The notes under the pieces were generated by a model. The model was not told the origin of the DNA, did not search any database, and worked only from the letters and a program-made list of their open reading frames with translations. This document shows, one piece after another, positions 44,967 through 53,427 of a DNA stretch of 64,000 nucleotides; the first letter of the stretch is position 1, and every line of letters starts with the position of its first letter. The DNA comes from UBA830 sp038146925 (GTDB lineage: Bacteria; Pseudomonadota; Alphaproteobacteria; MPNO01; UBA830): assembly GCA_038146925.1 (NCBI GenBank), contig JAYQSP010000002.1, positions 1 to 64,000 on the forward strand. Reading direction: 5' to 3'. A program made the translations under genes and the position numbers.

Positions 44967-45914
44967 TCAGACGCCGTGCGACGCGGCGACCAGCGGGTCC
45001 ATCTCCATGTCGTCGTCCTTCACCGCGCCGATCAGATCGGTGACCTTCTCGATGCCGCGTTCGTCGCACCAGGCTTCCAGGTCGTCGATGATGGTTGTCA
45101 GCGCCGTCGGATTGCGGAACCCGGCATAGCCGATGCCGACCGCATGCGCGCCCGCCAGCATGTATTCGACGACGTCCTCCGCCTTGGTCACGCCGCCGAC
45201 ACCGATGACCGGAATTTTCACTTCCTTCGCCACCTGATAGACCATGCGCAGCACGATGGGTTTCAGCGCCGGCGACACCATGCCGCCGAACTTGTTGCCG
45301 AGCGCGGGACGGAAATTGTCGGTGCGGATTTTGAGCGACAGGAACGTGTTCGCGATCACCAGCGCGTCGGCGCCGGCTTCCTCCGCCGCCAGCGCGATCG
45401 ACGTAAGATCCCCCGCATTCGGCGACAGCTTGGCCCAGACCGGCTTGTCGGTGGCTTCGCGAATCGCGCTCATCACTTCCTTGGTATGCTCTTCCTGCAG
45501 GGCGAAATTGCCGCCGGTGGTGTTACGCGTCGGGCACGAGATGTTGCATTCGATCACGTCGACGTCCGGCACCGACAATTCGCGCGCCAGGGCTGCGAAA
45601 TCCTCGATCGATTCCGACGACACGCTGACCACCAGCGGCGGTTCGAACTTCGCATATTCGGGGACGATGTTTTCGAGGAAGTAGTCGATACCTTTGCCCG
45701 GCAGGCCGATGGACTGGATGATGCCGGCCTCGGTTTCCGCCATGCGCGGAGTCGGATTGCCGAGGCGCGGTTCGCGGCAGATCGTCTTCGCCACCAGCGC
45801 GCCGAGACGGTTGAGATCGATAACCTCGTTGTATTCCCAGGAAAACGCGCCCGATGCGGGCTGAATTGGATTCTGAAACGTCAAATCGCCGATTTTTACC
45901 GAAAGATCTACCAT
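44967..45914 (-). CDS. PyrD type-1B-like dihydroorotate dehydrogenase fold protein
   Basis: FMN enzyme of 315 residues, close to class 1B dihydroorotate dehydrogenase: Lys43 (VAKTIC), catalytic Cys127 in NISCPT and Lys162 (AKLSPN), with GVGGVTKAEDVVE near 220. Two residues that hold orotate in class 1 enzymes differ: the Asn of Asn-Ser/Ala-Met/Ile-Gly-Leu is Gln67 (QSIGLPG), and the Asn of Ser-Cys-Pro-Asn is Thr129. The PyrK-like partner overlaps by 7 bases. Dihydroorotate oxidation is possible; a different substrate is also plausible given the ligase neighbour. Confidence 0.82.
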   Translation of the reverse strand: MVDLSVKIGDLTFQNPIQPASGAFSWEYNEVIDLNRLGALVAKTICREPRLGNPTPRMAETEAGIIQSIGLPGKGIDYFLENIVPEYAKFEPPLVVSVSSESIEDFAALARELSVPDVDVIECNISCPTRNTTGGNFALQEEHTKEVMSAIREATDKPVWAKLSPNAGDLTSIALAAEEAGADALVIANTFLSLKIRTDNFRPALGNKFGGMVSPALKPIVLRMVYQVAKEVKIPVIGVGGVTKAEDVVEYMLAGAHAVGIGYAGFRNPTALTTIIDDLEAWCDERGIEKVTDLIGAVKDDDMEMDPLVAASHGV

Positions 45915-46789
45915 CCCACTGCCTCCTGCATGTTGAACACGGGCCCTTCGCGGCAGACGCGTTTGAGGGTCCTCTCGCCGTTAATTTCAAAGGTGCGCAT
46001 GCAGACGTAACAGGCGCCGACGCCGCACACCATGATCTGTTCCATCGCCACCTGGCCAGGTACGTCGTGCTTCCTGCCGAGATTCTGCATCAGCTTGAGA
46101 AGCCGGCTCGACCCGCACGTAAAGAACGCATCCGCCTTGCCGTCCGCAATCAGCCCTTCGAGGATCGCTTCGACGTTTTCGACGTCGCTGCTGCCGTCTT
46201 CGTCGACGACCGTCACCGTCTCCGCGCCCAGTTCGCGGAACAGGTCTTCCGACATCACCAGATTTTTTTTCCTCGCGCTGAGGATCGCCGTCACGCCGAC
46301 GCCGTTTTCCGCCGCCAGTTGCGACAGCGGCGCCAGGGTCGCGAGACCGACGCCGCGCCCGAGCACGACGATGTTCTTCCACGCCGGGTCGAGATGAAAC
46401 CCGATGCCGAGCGGGCCTGAAATGTTGAATGTATCGCCGGGTTCCAGCGTCGCCATGCCCTTGGTGCCGCGCCCCTCGCACTTGTACAGGAACTCGATCT
46501 GTCCGGCGGGCCGGTCGACTTTGTAGACGCTCATCGGGCGGCGCATCCATACTTCGGCACCGTCGGGCGTCGGGCACAGCAGATGAAAGAACTGCCCGGC
46601 ATAGGCCGTCAGCGCCTTTTCGTGCGTTTTGAGCACCATCAGCTTGTATTCGTCGTTGACCCAGTCGTTGGACACGACATCGGTCAGATATTCGCCAACG
46701 GGCTTGTCCGGATAGGGGTCGGATTCGTCCGGTCGGATGGCGGAATTCGTGTATTTCTCGTTGGGGGCGAGATCAGTCATGACATCCAT
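45908..46789 (-). CDS. PyrK-like FAD/2Fe-2S electron-transfer subunit
   Basis: Protein of 293 residues of the ferredoxin-reductase-like PyrK family. The FAD motif is MRRPMSVYKVD (about residue 81), the nucleotide part has VLGRGVGLATLAPL, and the 2Fe-2S ligands are Cys255, Cys260, Cys263 and Cys279 near the C-terminus. It would take electrons from the FMN subunit and pass them on to NAD. ATG 46789 is used; ATG 46780 (MTDLAP) is equally plausible. It precedes the PyrD-like gene and shares 7 bases with it. Confidence 0.88.
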   Translation of the reverse strand: MDVMTDLAPNEKYTNSAIRPDESDPYPDKPVGEYLTDVVSNDWVNDEYKLMVLKTHEKALTAYAGQFFHLLCPTPDGAEVWMRRPMSVYKVDRPAGQIEFLYKCEGRGTKGMATLEPGDTFNISGPLGIGFHLDPAWKNIVVLGRGVGLATLAPLSQLAAENGVGVTAILSARKKNLVMSEDLFRELGAETVTVVDEDGSSDVENVEAILEGLIADGKADAFFTCGSSRLLKLMQNLGRKHDVPGQVAMEQIMVCGVGACYVCMRTFEINGERTLKRVCREGPVFNMQEAVGW

Positions 46790-46830
46790 GCTTTTTGTGC
46801 GGTCGGGTGCGGCTGCTTATACGCCTAAAA

Positions 46831-46866
46831 TGTAACAAAAGAAAGACTTGTCCCATTTTTGTTACA
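46831..46866. promoter_or_regulatory. Perfect 10-base inverted repeat TGTAACAAAA / TTTTGTTACA
   Basis: The arms are identical and are separated by 16 bases. The element lies immediately after the stop codon of the TPR/2OG gene and 42 bases upstream of the PyrK-like start, both on the minus strand. It could be an operator for the PyrK/PyrD operon or a terminator of the upstream gene. The stem is AT-rich, which favours an operator. Confidence 0.5.
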
Positions 46867-46867
46867 G

Positions 46868-48190
46868 TTATCCACAGCTGCCGAACAGCATTGTGACATT
46901 AATCCGGTGATTTTCGTAACCTGGCGCGAAATCCGGGTGGTGGGTGCCGTGAAACAGGCGGGATTCGAACAGAACGCCCCGGTTTTCGCGATACGGCACG
47001 GAGATCGCATTGTCTCCGTGTTTGGCCAGAAACGCCCGAATTCGTGCCTTGTCGGCATCGTAATCGGCAATCGGCCAGTCCGGCGGCGGCGGCGCGCGAT
47101 ACACGATAAGCCCGCCCGTATCGGGATTGCGGTTCGCCGCGTCGGGCGTCACCCAGAAATTGAGACTGACCGCCGCGTCGTCGGCATGGATGTCGATGGG
47201 CCGGTCGCCGGACAAGGCCTTGAAGGCCCAGGCCTGTGTCAGCGGATGCGGCCCCAGCAGTTCGGGAAGCGCGGCGCGAAACTCGTCAGCGATCTGCAAC
47301 ACCAAAGGACAGGCGAAGCCGTCTTCCAGATAGGTGGCGACGAACCCGCCGATATGGGTGAAATCATGCCAGATGGTGCTTTCCGTCAGAAACCTCTGCA
47401 GCAGCGCCAGCGCCTTCGGCGTCAGAAGGTCGTCGACCGCCACCACACCAGTCTGCGCGGCGTCCCACGCTCCCTGTACCGCGGCGGTGTCGAGGGCTGG
47501 GTTTATCGCCCCGCTAAAAATCTCCGGCGCATCGACCATGTGTATGGCCGTGTTGTAATCGGGGCCCAGCGTGTCGAGCTGTTCGTCCGTCAGATCCACC
47601 ACCCCGTCGGCCAGTTCGGCCGCGACCCCGTCATAGAGCCTGGCCAGCATTTCGAAACGCTGGCCGTCCCGCGCGCGCGGCGGCAGGTGGCGAAACAGGT
47701 CGGAATCGTGTTTCAGCTTTTCAGCCGACGCAGTGCGCAACGATCTCTCGGCAATGCCGATCCGGCCCTCGCCGCGCCGCAGATCGTAGGTCCGCGCAAA
47801 ATGATCGAGCGACCGGTCGCGATCGCCCAGCGCAAGCCACTGAAACCCAAGCGCCCGGTGGGCGTCGATATGGTCCGGTTCCAGCGCCACCACGGCATGA
47901 AAAGCCCGAATGGCGTCTTCGCGCCGGTTCAGTTCAAGCAGGGCATGCGCCCGGTTGAGATGGGCGGATGCGTATCCCGGCTCGTCCGCGACCAGCATAT
48001 CGAGCATATCCAGCGCTTCGGCGGCCGCGCCGCGACGCGCCATCAGCGCCGCCAGGTTGTTCCGCACCATCGGGTGTCGGGGATCGATTTGAAGCGCCTG
48101 CCGGAGCGCTTCTTCGGCGGCGGCGAAATCGCCCGCGCGTTGCGCCGCCATGGCCCGCCCAATCGCTTCTTCGGTCGGATCGCCGGCCAT
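46868..48190 (-). CDS. TPR protein with C-terminal 2-oxoglutarate/Fe(II) oxygenase-like domain
   Basis: Protein of 440 residues. Residues about 5-150 are tetratricopeptide repeats (AMAAQRAGDFAAAEEAL, ALELDP-like helices, DAHRALGFQWLALGDRDRS). The C-terminal 190 residues contain a His-x-Asp pair in IDIHADDAAVSLNFWVTPD, a second metal His near LFHGTHH and an Arg in NHRINVTMLFG, the pattern of Fe(II)/2-oxoglutarate dioxygenases of the prolyl-hydroxylase type. It overlaps the XRE gene junction (stop of that gene is 2 bases upstream), so the two may be co-transcribed. Substrate unknown. Confidence 0.8.
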   Translation of the reverse strand: MAGDPTEEAIGRAMAAQRAGDFAAAEEALRQALQIDPRHPMVRNNLAALMARRGAAAEALDMLDMLVADEPGYASAHLNRAHALLELNRREDAIRAFHAVVALEPDHIDAHRALGFQWLALGDRDRSLDHFARTYDLRRGEGRIGIAERSLRTASAEKLKHDSDLFRHLPPRARDGQRFEMLARLYDGVAAELADGVVDLTDEQLDTLGPDYNTAIHMVDAPEIFSGAINPALDTAAVQGAWDAAQTGVVAVDDLLTPKALALLQRFLTESTIWHDFTHIGGFVATYLEDGFACPLVLQIADEFRAALPELLGPHPLTQAWAFKALSGDRPIDIHADDAAVSLNFWVTPDAANRNPDTGGLIVYRAPPPPDWPIADYDADKARIRAFLAKHGDNAISVPYRENRGVLFESRLFHGTHHPDFAPGYENHRINVTMLFGSCG

Positions 48191-48191
48191 G

Positions 48192-49076
48192 TCAGTCGGG
48201 AAGCTTGTCGATCAGATCGCGCATGAATGCCGCCGCATCGCGACCCTTATGCGCGCGGCGCCACATGTCGACGACGGTGCGTTCATGCAGGTCCAGCGCT
48301 TCCGGCGCCGAGGTGATCATGGCGATGCCGCCGTGGATATTGGGTTGTTCGCCCAGCCTGAACGGACTGAGGGTCAGTATCTTGCGGTCGGCCTGGCGGA
48401 AAATCTGGAAGCTGTTATGCGGCAGTGCGCCCGGCACCACGCCGATCTGAATACCGATCGGCTCTTCTTCCATCAGCCGGATCAGGTGGTCCGCTTCGGC
48501 CCGGGCGCGGGCGCGTCGGTCCGCCAGCACCTCGTCGGGGAGGTCGAGCCGGCCAACCAGCCCGTTGCGCAGGAACCGGTCGATCTCCGCGCCGGAGATC
48601 AGGTTCAGAATACCGGGTTTGCGTTCCCGCCAGGTTTCCTTTCGCTGCCGCAGGATCGGTATCAGTTCGCGGACGATATCCTGCGCCCGGTCCCGTTCGG
48701 CCGCACCGTCGGGAATGCTCTCGGCCAGCACTTCTTCCAGCGTTTCGCCGAACGCATCCGATGCCAGCAGGAACGATACGGGCCCGGCCAGGACGATGAT
48801 GTGTTCCGAGGATTCTTCGATCTGTCGCAGGCGTTCGAAAAACGCCACCGCCGACGAGATGTACTCCACGCCGACGCCCAGCAGGGTCGGGACGGATACG
48901 TCCAGCAGCTCGGCAAGGTTCTCGAGGGTTTCGATCTTGGCGACCTCGCCTTTCTCGAAACGGTACAGCGCGGTGCGCGATATCCCGAGCCGGGACGCCA
49001 CTTCGTCGGCGCTGAGACCGGACGCGATGCGAAACGCCTTCAGGCGGTTGCCGATATCGTCGAACCGGATGGTCAT
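48192..49076 (-). CDS. XRE-family transcriptional regulator
   Basis: Regulator of 294 residues with an N-terminal XRE helix-turn-helix (residues about 10-62; LSADEVASRLGISRTALYRFEKGEV is its recognition core) and a long C-terminal domain of unassigned family that may sense a ligand. ATG 49076 matches the usual XRE N-terminus; longer upstream frames lie on top of the divergent gene. It diverges from the seven-gene operon starting at 49156 with a 79-base gap, which makes it the obvious candidate regulator of that operon. Confidence 0.87.
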   Translation of the reverse strand: MTIRFDDIGNRLKAFRIASGLSADEVASRLGISRTALYRFEKGEVAKIETLENLAELLDVSVPTLLGVGVEYISSAVAFFERLRQIEESSEHIIVLAGPVSFLLASDAFGETLEEVLAESIPDGAAERDRAQDIVRELIPILRQRKETWRERKPGILNLISGAEIDRFLRNGLVGRLDLPDEVLADRRARARAEADHLIRLMEEEPIGIQIGVVPGALPHNSFQIFRQADRKILTLSPFRLGEQPNIHGGIAMITSAPEALDLHERTVVDMWRRAHKGRDAAAFMRDLIDKLPD

Positions 49077-49155
49077 GCGTCCGTTCTGCGCCTCCCGCTT
49101 TTCGTAGCCCTCCCGAACAGGTACAAGGTTTGCCGAGGGAGGGTCAACGATCCAC
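49077..49155. promoter_or_regulatory. Divergent promoter region with CCCTCCC/GGGAGGG repeat
   Basis: This 79-base gap separates the XRE regulator and the catabolic operon. CCCTCCC (49108-49114) and GGGAGGG (49137-49143) form 7-base arms around 22 bases. The right arm also acts as purine-rich sequence ahead of the ATG at 49156. I do not see clear sigma70 boxes; the repeat is a candidate operator only. Confidence 0.4.
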
Positions 49156-50148
49156 ATGACGAAATGGCAATACACCAAGGGCCTGCACGATCTCGGCAAC
49201 GGCAGCTGGGCGTACCTGCTGCCGGACGGCGGCTGGGGCTGGAGCAACGCCGGACTGATCGCGGATGGCGGCGAGACGCTGCTGGTCGACACCCTGTTCG
49301 ACCTGCCGCTGACGGCGGAGATGCTGACAGCCATGCGCGATGCCGTGCCGGACGCGAAAGAAATTGACACATTGGTCAACACGCATGCCAATGGCGACCA
49401 TACATACGGCAACCAGCTGGTCGACGGGGCGGAGATCGTCGCCTCGGCCGACTGCGCCGCGGAGATGGAAATCCGTCCGCCGGAGGCCTTTATCAGCCGC
49501 GTCAAAGCCTGGCAGGACATGGGCGAAGCCGGCGCCATCATCTGGGAACTGATGGGCCGCAAGTTCGATTTCGACGGGATCGAAAACCGGGTTCCCACCC
49601 GCACTTTCGACCGCGAACTGACGCTGATGGTCGGCAACAAAAAGGTGGAGTTGACCAATGTCGGTCCTGCTCACACCCGCGGCGACGTACTGGTCCATGT
49701 GCCGGAAGACAAAACGATTTTTACCGGCGATATCGTGTTCGTGGGCGGACATCCCGTGATGTGGGCCGGGCCGGTCGACAACTGGATCGGCGCCTGCGAT
49801 CACATTCTGGGGCTCGACGTGGAAACCGTGGTACCGGGACACGGACCGGTCAGCGGCAAGGACGAAGTCCGCGCGTTGCGCTCCTATCTGACCGAATTGC
49901 GGGACGAGGCGCGCAAGCGTTACGACGCGGGCCTCGACTGGGTCGCGGCGTCCGAGGAGATCGTCGCCGATTTCTTCAACCACTGGATCGATCGCGAACG
50001 CGTCTTTATCAACGTCAACAGCCTGTACCGGGAATTCGACGAAGACCCCAAACCGCCGGCGGCGATGAAGGTCTTCGCCGAGATGGCGAAATGGTACTGG
50101 TCCGAATATCCTGACCGACACCCCCACGGCAACTGCACGGGACACTGA
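49156..50148 (+). CDS. Metallo-beta-lactamase-fold hydrolase
   Basis: Enzyme of 330 residues, first gene of the seven-gene operon. The metal motif is THANGDHTYGN: His77-x-Asn79-x-Asp81-His82, so the middle His of the usual His-x-His-x-Asp-His is Asn. Further ligands are His in GPAHTRGD, the Asp in FTGDIVF and the His in VVPGHGP. A helical C-terminal extension (about 245-330) distinguishes it from glyoxalase-type members. Likely hydrolysis of an ester, lactone or thioester intermediate. The rhodanese gene starts 5 bases downstream. Confidence 0.87.
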   Translation: MTKWQYTKGLHDLGNGSWAYLLPDGGWGWSNAGLIADGGETLLVDTLFDLPLTAEMLTAMRDAVPDAKEIDTLVNTHANGDHTYGNQLVDGAEIVASADCAAEMEIRPPEAFISRVKAWQDMGEAGAIIWELMGRKFDFDGIENRVPTRTFDRELTLMVGNKKVELTNVGPAHTRGDVLVHVPEDKTIFTGDIVFVGGHPVMWAGPVDNWIGACDHILGLDVETVVPGHGPVSGKDEVRALRSYLTELRDEARKRYDAGLDWVAASEEIVADFFNHWIDRERVFINVNSLYREFDEDPKPPAAMKVFAEMAKWYWSEYPDRHPHGNCTGH

Positions 50149-50153
50149 TACGC

Positions 50154-50561
50154 ATGGCACAGAACATCACCCGCACCGTCAAGCAGATGGTCGCCGAGGC
50201 AAACGAACATGTCGAGGAAATCAGCATCGCGGACGCCCGGGAACTCGTCGGTCGCGACGACGTGCTTTTCATCGACATCCGGGATATCCGCGAGGTCGCC
50301 AAGACAGGACGCATCACCGGCGCCCGCCACGTGCCGCGCGGCATGCTGGAAATGTGGATCGATCCCGAATCTCCCTATCACCGGGAGTTTTTTGTAGAAG
50401 ACAGGAAATTCGTTTTCTATTGTGCCGGCGCCTGGCGGTCGGCGCTGGCCGCAAAGACCGCACAGGACATGGGACTGACGCCCGTCGCCCATCTCGAAGG
50501 CGGCATCAACGCATGGATCGAAGCCGGCGCATCTATCGATCCGCCCAAAGACAGAACTTAG
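50154..50561 (+). CDS. Rhodanese-domain protein
   Basis: Single-domain rhodanese of 135 residues. The active-site loop is CAGAWRS, with the nucleophile Cys90. Neighbouring family blocks are LFIDIRDIREVAKTGRITGARHVPRG and HLEGGINAWIEAG. It should carry a persulfide sulfur. Its placement between a metallohydrolase and a UbiD decarboxylase is unexplained; it may handle sulfur released from the substrate or serve cofactor sulfuration of the molybdenum enzyme downstream. Confidence 0.92.
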   Translation: MAQNITRTVKQMVAEANEHVEEISIADARELVGRDDVLFIDIRDIREVAKTGRITGARHVPRGMLEMWIDPESPYHREFFVEDRKFVFYCAGAWRSALAAKTAQDMGLTPVAHLEGGINAWIEAGASIDPPKDRT

Positions 50562-50575
50562 AGGAAGAACCCATC

Positions 50576-51985
50576 ATGGACGGTTTGTCGAACCAGCCCT
50601 ACACCCCGGACCTTCGCGGCTTCATTGAATATCTCGACAGGGAACATCCGGAGGAAATCATCCGGGTCACCAAGGAGGTCGACCCCGAATACGGCGTGAG
50701 CGGAATCCTTCACCGGCTCGAAAAGGAGGGTCACTTCAAGGCCGTCATCTTCGAGAACGTCAAGGGATCGGACATCCCGCTGGTCGCCAACATGCATGGC
50801 AGCTTCAACCGGCTGAAATACGCTATCGGCATGGAAGAAGGCACCGAGAAGGAGTTCCTCCGCGCCTACGGCGCGCTGGAGGCAAACCCGATCGAGCCCG
50901 TCATGGTCGAAGACGCGCCTGTCCAGGAAGTCGTAAAAACCGGCGACGTCATCAATGTCGAGGAACTGCCGGTCTGCACCTATCACGAGCTTGACGCCGG
51001 CAAGTTCATCACCGCGGCGCTTGGTCTGATGCGCGATCCGGACACGGGGATCGACAATATCGGCATCTATCGCCATCAGGTTTTCACCGGTAAAGAGCTA
51101 GGCGTCCAGTTCTCGGAAACAGCCGACGCCAACGTCATCTGGAAGAAATACGAACAGCGTGGCGAACCGACGCCGATCGCGCTTGTCATCGGCCACCACC
51201 CGGCGTTCTTTCTTGGCTCGCTGAGCTATACACCGATCGATTCGAACGAGTTGCACGTCGCAGGCGGCATACTGCAGCGCGCCGTGCCGCTGGTGCCCTG
51301 CAAGACGATCCCGCTGGACGTGCCCGCGGACGCGGAAATCGTGATCGAATGCTTGATCCGGCCCGGCGAACGCCGCGCCGAGGCGCCGTTCGGCGAATTC
51401 CCGGGCACCTACGGACCCGAACGCATGAACCCGATCCTCGACATCCAGGCGATCACCCACCGCAGCAATCCTTTGTACCAGAACGCGTTCGTCGGCCACG
51501 CCGACAATCTTCTTCTGTCCGGCGTGATCCGGTCGACCGCGATCGAGGAAACGGTAAAGATCGCCTGCGGCACGGTCACCGGCGTGCACATGCCGAGGTC
51601 GGGACGGTTCCGTTTCGTCTGTTACATCGCCATCGACCGCAAGATCGAGGGCGAGGCCAAGGCCGCCGCGATGGCCGCCTTCGTCACCGACCCGTTCCTG
51701 AAATTCGTGGTGGTCGTCGATCACGACGTCGACATCACCAGCGACACCGAAGTAATGCACGCCATCGCCACACGGGTCCGCGCCGACCGGGATACCTTCA
51801 TGGTGCCCTACGCCAAGGGGTCGCCGCTCGACCCCGCGTCATACGATCCGGAAGGCGGTTCTCATCTTGTGACCAAGATGGGTATCGACGCGACCCGCAA
51901 GGACAACTACCCCGACGAAATCCACGTGCCGGGCAACGAGGACATCGACATGTCCGAGTTCATTCCGGGATACGACGAACTGTAA
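50576..51985 (+). CDS. UbiD-family decarboxylase (second copy)
   Basis: Prenylated-FMN-dependent decarboxylase of 469 residues, third gene of the operon. The catalytic Glu-bearing block is EAPFGEFPGTYG, and YRHQVFTGKELGVQF with DADNVIWKKYEQRGEPTPIA-like residues covers the cofactor/metal region. A C-terminal NEDIDMSEFIPGYDEL tail is typical of catabolic UbiD homologues. GAGGAAGAACC precedes the ATG. Expected reaction: reversible decarboxylation of an aromatic, heteroaromatic or acrylic-type acid. UbiX must come from elsewhere. Confidence 0.9.
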   Translation: MDGLSNQPYTPDLRGFIEYLDREHPEEIIRVTKEVDPEYGVSGILHRLEKEGHFKAVIFENVKGSDIPLVANMHGSFNRLKYAIGMEEGTEKEFLRAYGALEANPIEPVMVEDAPVQEVVKTGDVINVEELPVCTYHELDAGKFITAALGLMRDPDTGIDNIGIYRHQVFTGKELGVQFSETADANVIWKKYEQRGEPTPIALVIGHHPAFFLGSLSYTPIDSNELHVAGGILQRAVPLVPCKTIPLDVPADAEIVIECLIRPGERRAEAPFGEFPGTYGPERMNPILDIQAITHRSNPLYQNAFVGHADNLLLSGVIRSTAIEETVKIACGTVTGVHMPRSGRFRFVCYIAIDRKIEGEAKAAAMAAFVTDPFLKFVVVVDHDVDITSDTEVMHAIATRVRADRDTFMVPYAKGSPLDPASYDPEGGSHLVTKMGIDATRKDNYPDEIHVPGNEDIDMSEFIPGYDEL

Positions 51986-51998
51986 GAAAGCCAGCCAC

Positions 51999-52949
51999 AT
52001 GACCGACTGCCACCGCATCGACGTCCATCATCACATCCTGCCGCCGAATTATGTCGACATCGTCGGCGACGACCGGATCGGACCGCTGATTCTGGCCGGC
52101 AAGACGCCGGAATGGACGCCTCAGATGTCGATAGAGGCGATGGACCGCAACGGCATCCAGACCGCGCTGACATCCATTTCCGCGCCGGGCCTGTGGTTCG
52201 GCGACACGCAGGAAACAGTCGATCTGTGCCGGCACTGCAATGAATACGCCGCCGATATCAGCCGCGATCACGCGGGCCGTTTCGGCGTCTTCGCCAGCCT
52301 GCCGCTGCCCGATGTCGACGCCAGCCTGAAGGAAATCGCCTATGCGCTGGACGATCTGAAAGCCGACGGCATCGGTTTGCTGACGTCTTACGGCGACCGT
52401 TACCCGGGCGATCCCGAATTCGCGCCCGTCTTCGACGAGCTGAACAGGCGCAAGGCGACCGTCTATTTCCACCCGACGAATGCGCCCTGCAACCAGTGCC
52501 AGCCGGAAATCCCGGCCGCGACGCTCGACTTCCCGTTCGACACGACGCGCGCCGTCGTCAGCCTGCTGTTCAACGGCACCTTCGCGCGCTGCCGGGACAT
52601 CAACTTTATCTTCAGCCATGCGGGCGGGACGATCCCGTTTCTCGCCGAGCGCATCGGCCGGCTGCAGGGCCGGCCCGGGTTCAAGGAACACGTGCCGAAC
52701 GGCGTCGTGCCCGAACTGGAACGGCTGTATTACGACACGGCACTGTCGACCAACTGGCTGGCTTTCCGCAGCCTGTTCGAACTGGTCACGCCTGATCACG
52801 TGCTGTTCGGCAGCGACTATCCGTTCGCGCCGGAACAGACGATGACGGGGTCGATCAAACAGCTGCAGGAAATGGGGCTGGAGCCGGAAGAGCTGAGGGG
52901 CATCGAACGCGACCACGCGCTTAAACTGTTCCCGCATCTCGCCAACTGA
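51999..52949 (+). CDS. ACMSD-like amidohydrolase/decarboxylase
   Basis: TIM-barrel metal protein of 316 residues. HHHILPPNY carries the first metal His pair, YFHPTNAP the middle His, FSHAGGTIPF the catalytic-site His and GSDYPFA the Asp ligand. It parallels the protein at 32851 closely in motif order (WTPQ, GDT/GDI, GRFG, GIGLLTSYGDRY/GITLLTSIDDKY). Family chemistry is decarboxylation or hydrolysis of ring-cleavage or ring carboxyl products. It sits 13 bases after the UbiD stop and 7 bases before the 2Fe-2S subunit. Confidence 0.88.
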   Translation: MTDCHRIDVHHHILPPNYVDIVGDDRIGPLILAGKTPEWTPQMSIEAMDRNGIQTALTSISAPGLWFGDTQETVDLCRHCNEYAADISRDHAGRFGVFASLPLPDVDASLKEIAYALDDLKADGIGLLTSYGDRYPGDPEFAPVFDELNRRKATVYFHPTNAPCNQCQPEIPAATLDFPFDTTRAVVSLLFNGTFARCRDINFIFSHAGGTIPFLAERIGRLQGRPGFKEHVPNGVVPELERLYYDTALSTNWLAFRSLFELVTPDHVLFGSDYPFAPEQTMTGSIKQLQEMGLEPEELRGIERDHALKLFPHLAN

Positions 52950-52956
52950 GACGCCA

Positions 52957-53427
52957 ATGGAAACGTTGACCCTGACCGTCAATGGAGAGGCACGCGAAGT
53001 CGCCTGCGATCCCGCGACGCCGTTGCTTTATATCCTGCGCAACGATCTCGATCTGACCGGGGCCAAGCTCGGCTGCGGACTGGAGCAGTGCGGCGCCTGC
53101 GCCGTCCTGATCGACGGCGAGGCCACGTTCTGCTGCAACCGCCCGGCGGGCGAAGTGACCGGCAAGGAGATCGTCACCGTGGAAGCCCTGTCGGCCGACC
53201 GGACGGGGGCCGCCGTCCAGCGCGCGTTCATCGCCGAGGGCGCGGCGCAGTGCGGGTACTGCACCACCGGTCTGGTGGTCGCCGGCACGTCGCTGCTGAA
53301 ACAGAATCCAACCCCCGACCGCGACGCGATCGTCGCCGGCCTGGCAGATCATCTGTGCCGTTGCGGGTCGCATGCGCGGGTGATCGCCGCCATCGCGCGC
53401 GCGGCGAAGGACCTGACAAATGGCTAG
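52957..53427 (+). CDS. 2Fe-2S subunit of a molybdenum hydroxylase
   Basis: Small subunit of 156 residues with two clusters: plant-type 2Fe-2S ligands Cys40, Cys45, Cys48 and Cys59/60, and the second cluster at Cys99, Cys102, Cys134 and Cys136. The layout is that of IorA/NdhS/CoxS proteins of the xanthine-oxidase family. It overlaps the large subunit by 8 bases. There is no separate FAD subunit gene, so electrons should leave to a quinone or cytochrome, as in the isoquinoline-oxidoreductase branch. Confidence 0.93.
   Translation: METLTLTVNGEAREVACDPATPLLYILRNDLDLTGAKLGCGLEQCGACAVLIDGEATFCCNRPAGEVTGKEIVTVEALSADRTGAAVQRAFIAEGAAQCGYCTTGLVVAGTSLLKQNPTPDRDAIVAGLADHLCRCGSHARVIAAIARAAKDLTNG

Noticed and set aside
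46868..46876. Perfect DnaA-box-like TTATCCACA
   Set aside because: It overlaps a stop codon, stands alone, and has no dnaA, dnaN or repeated boxes nearby, so it does not support an origin.
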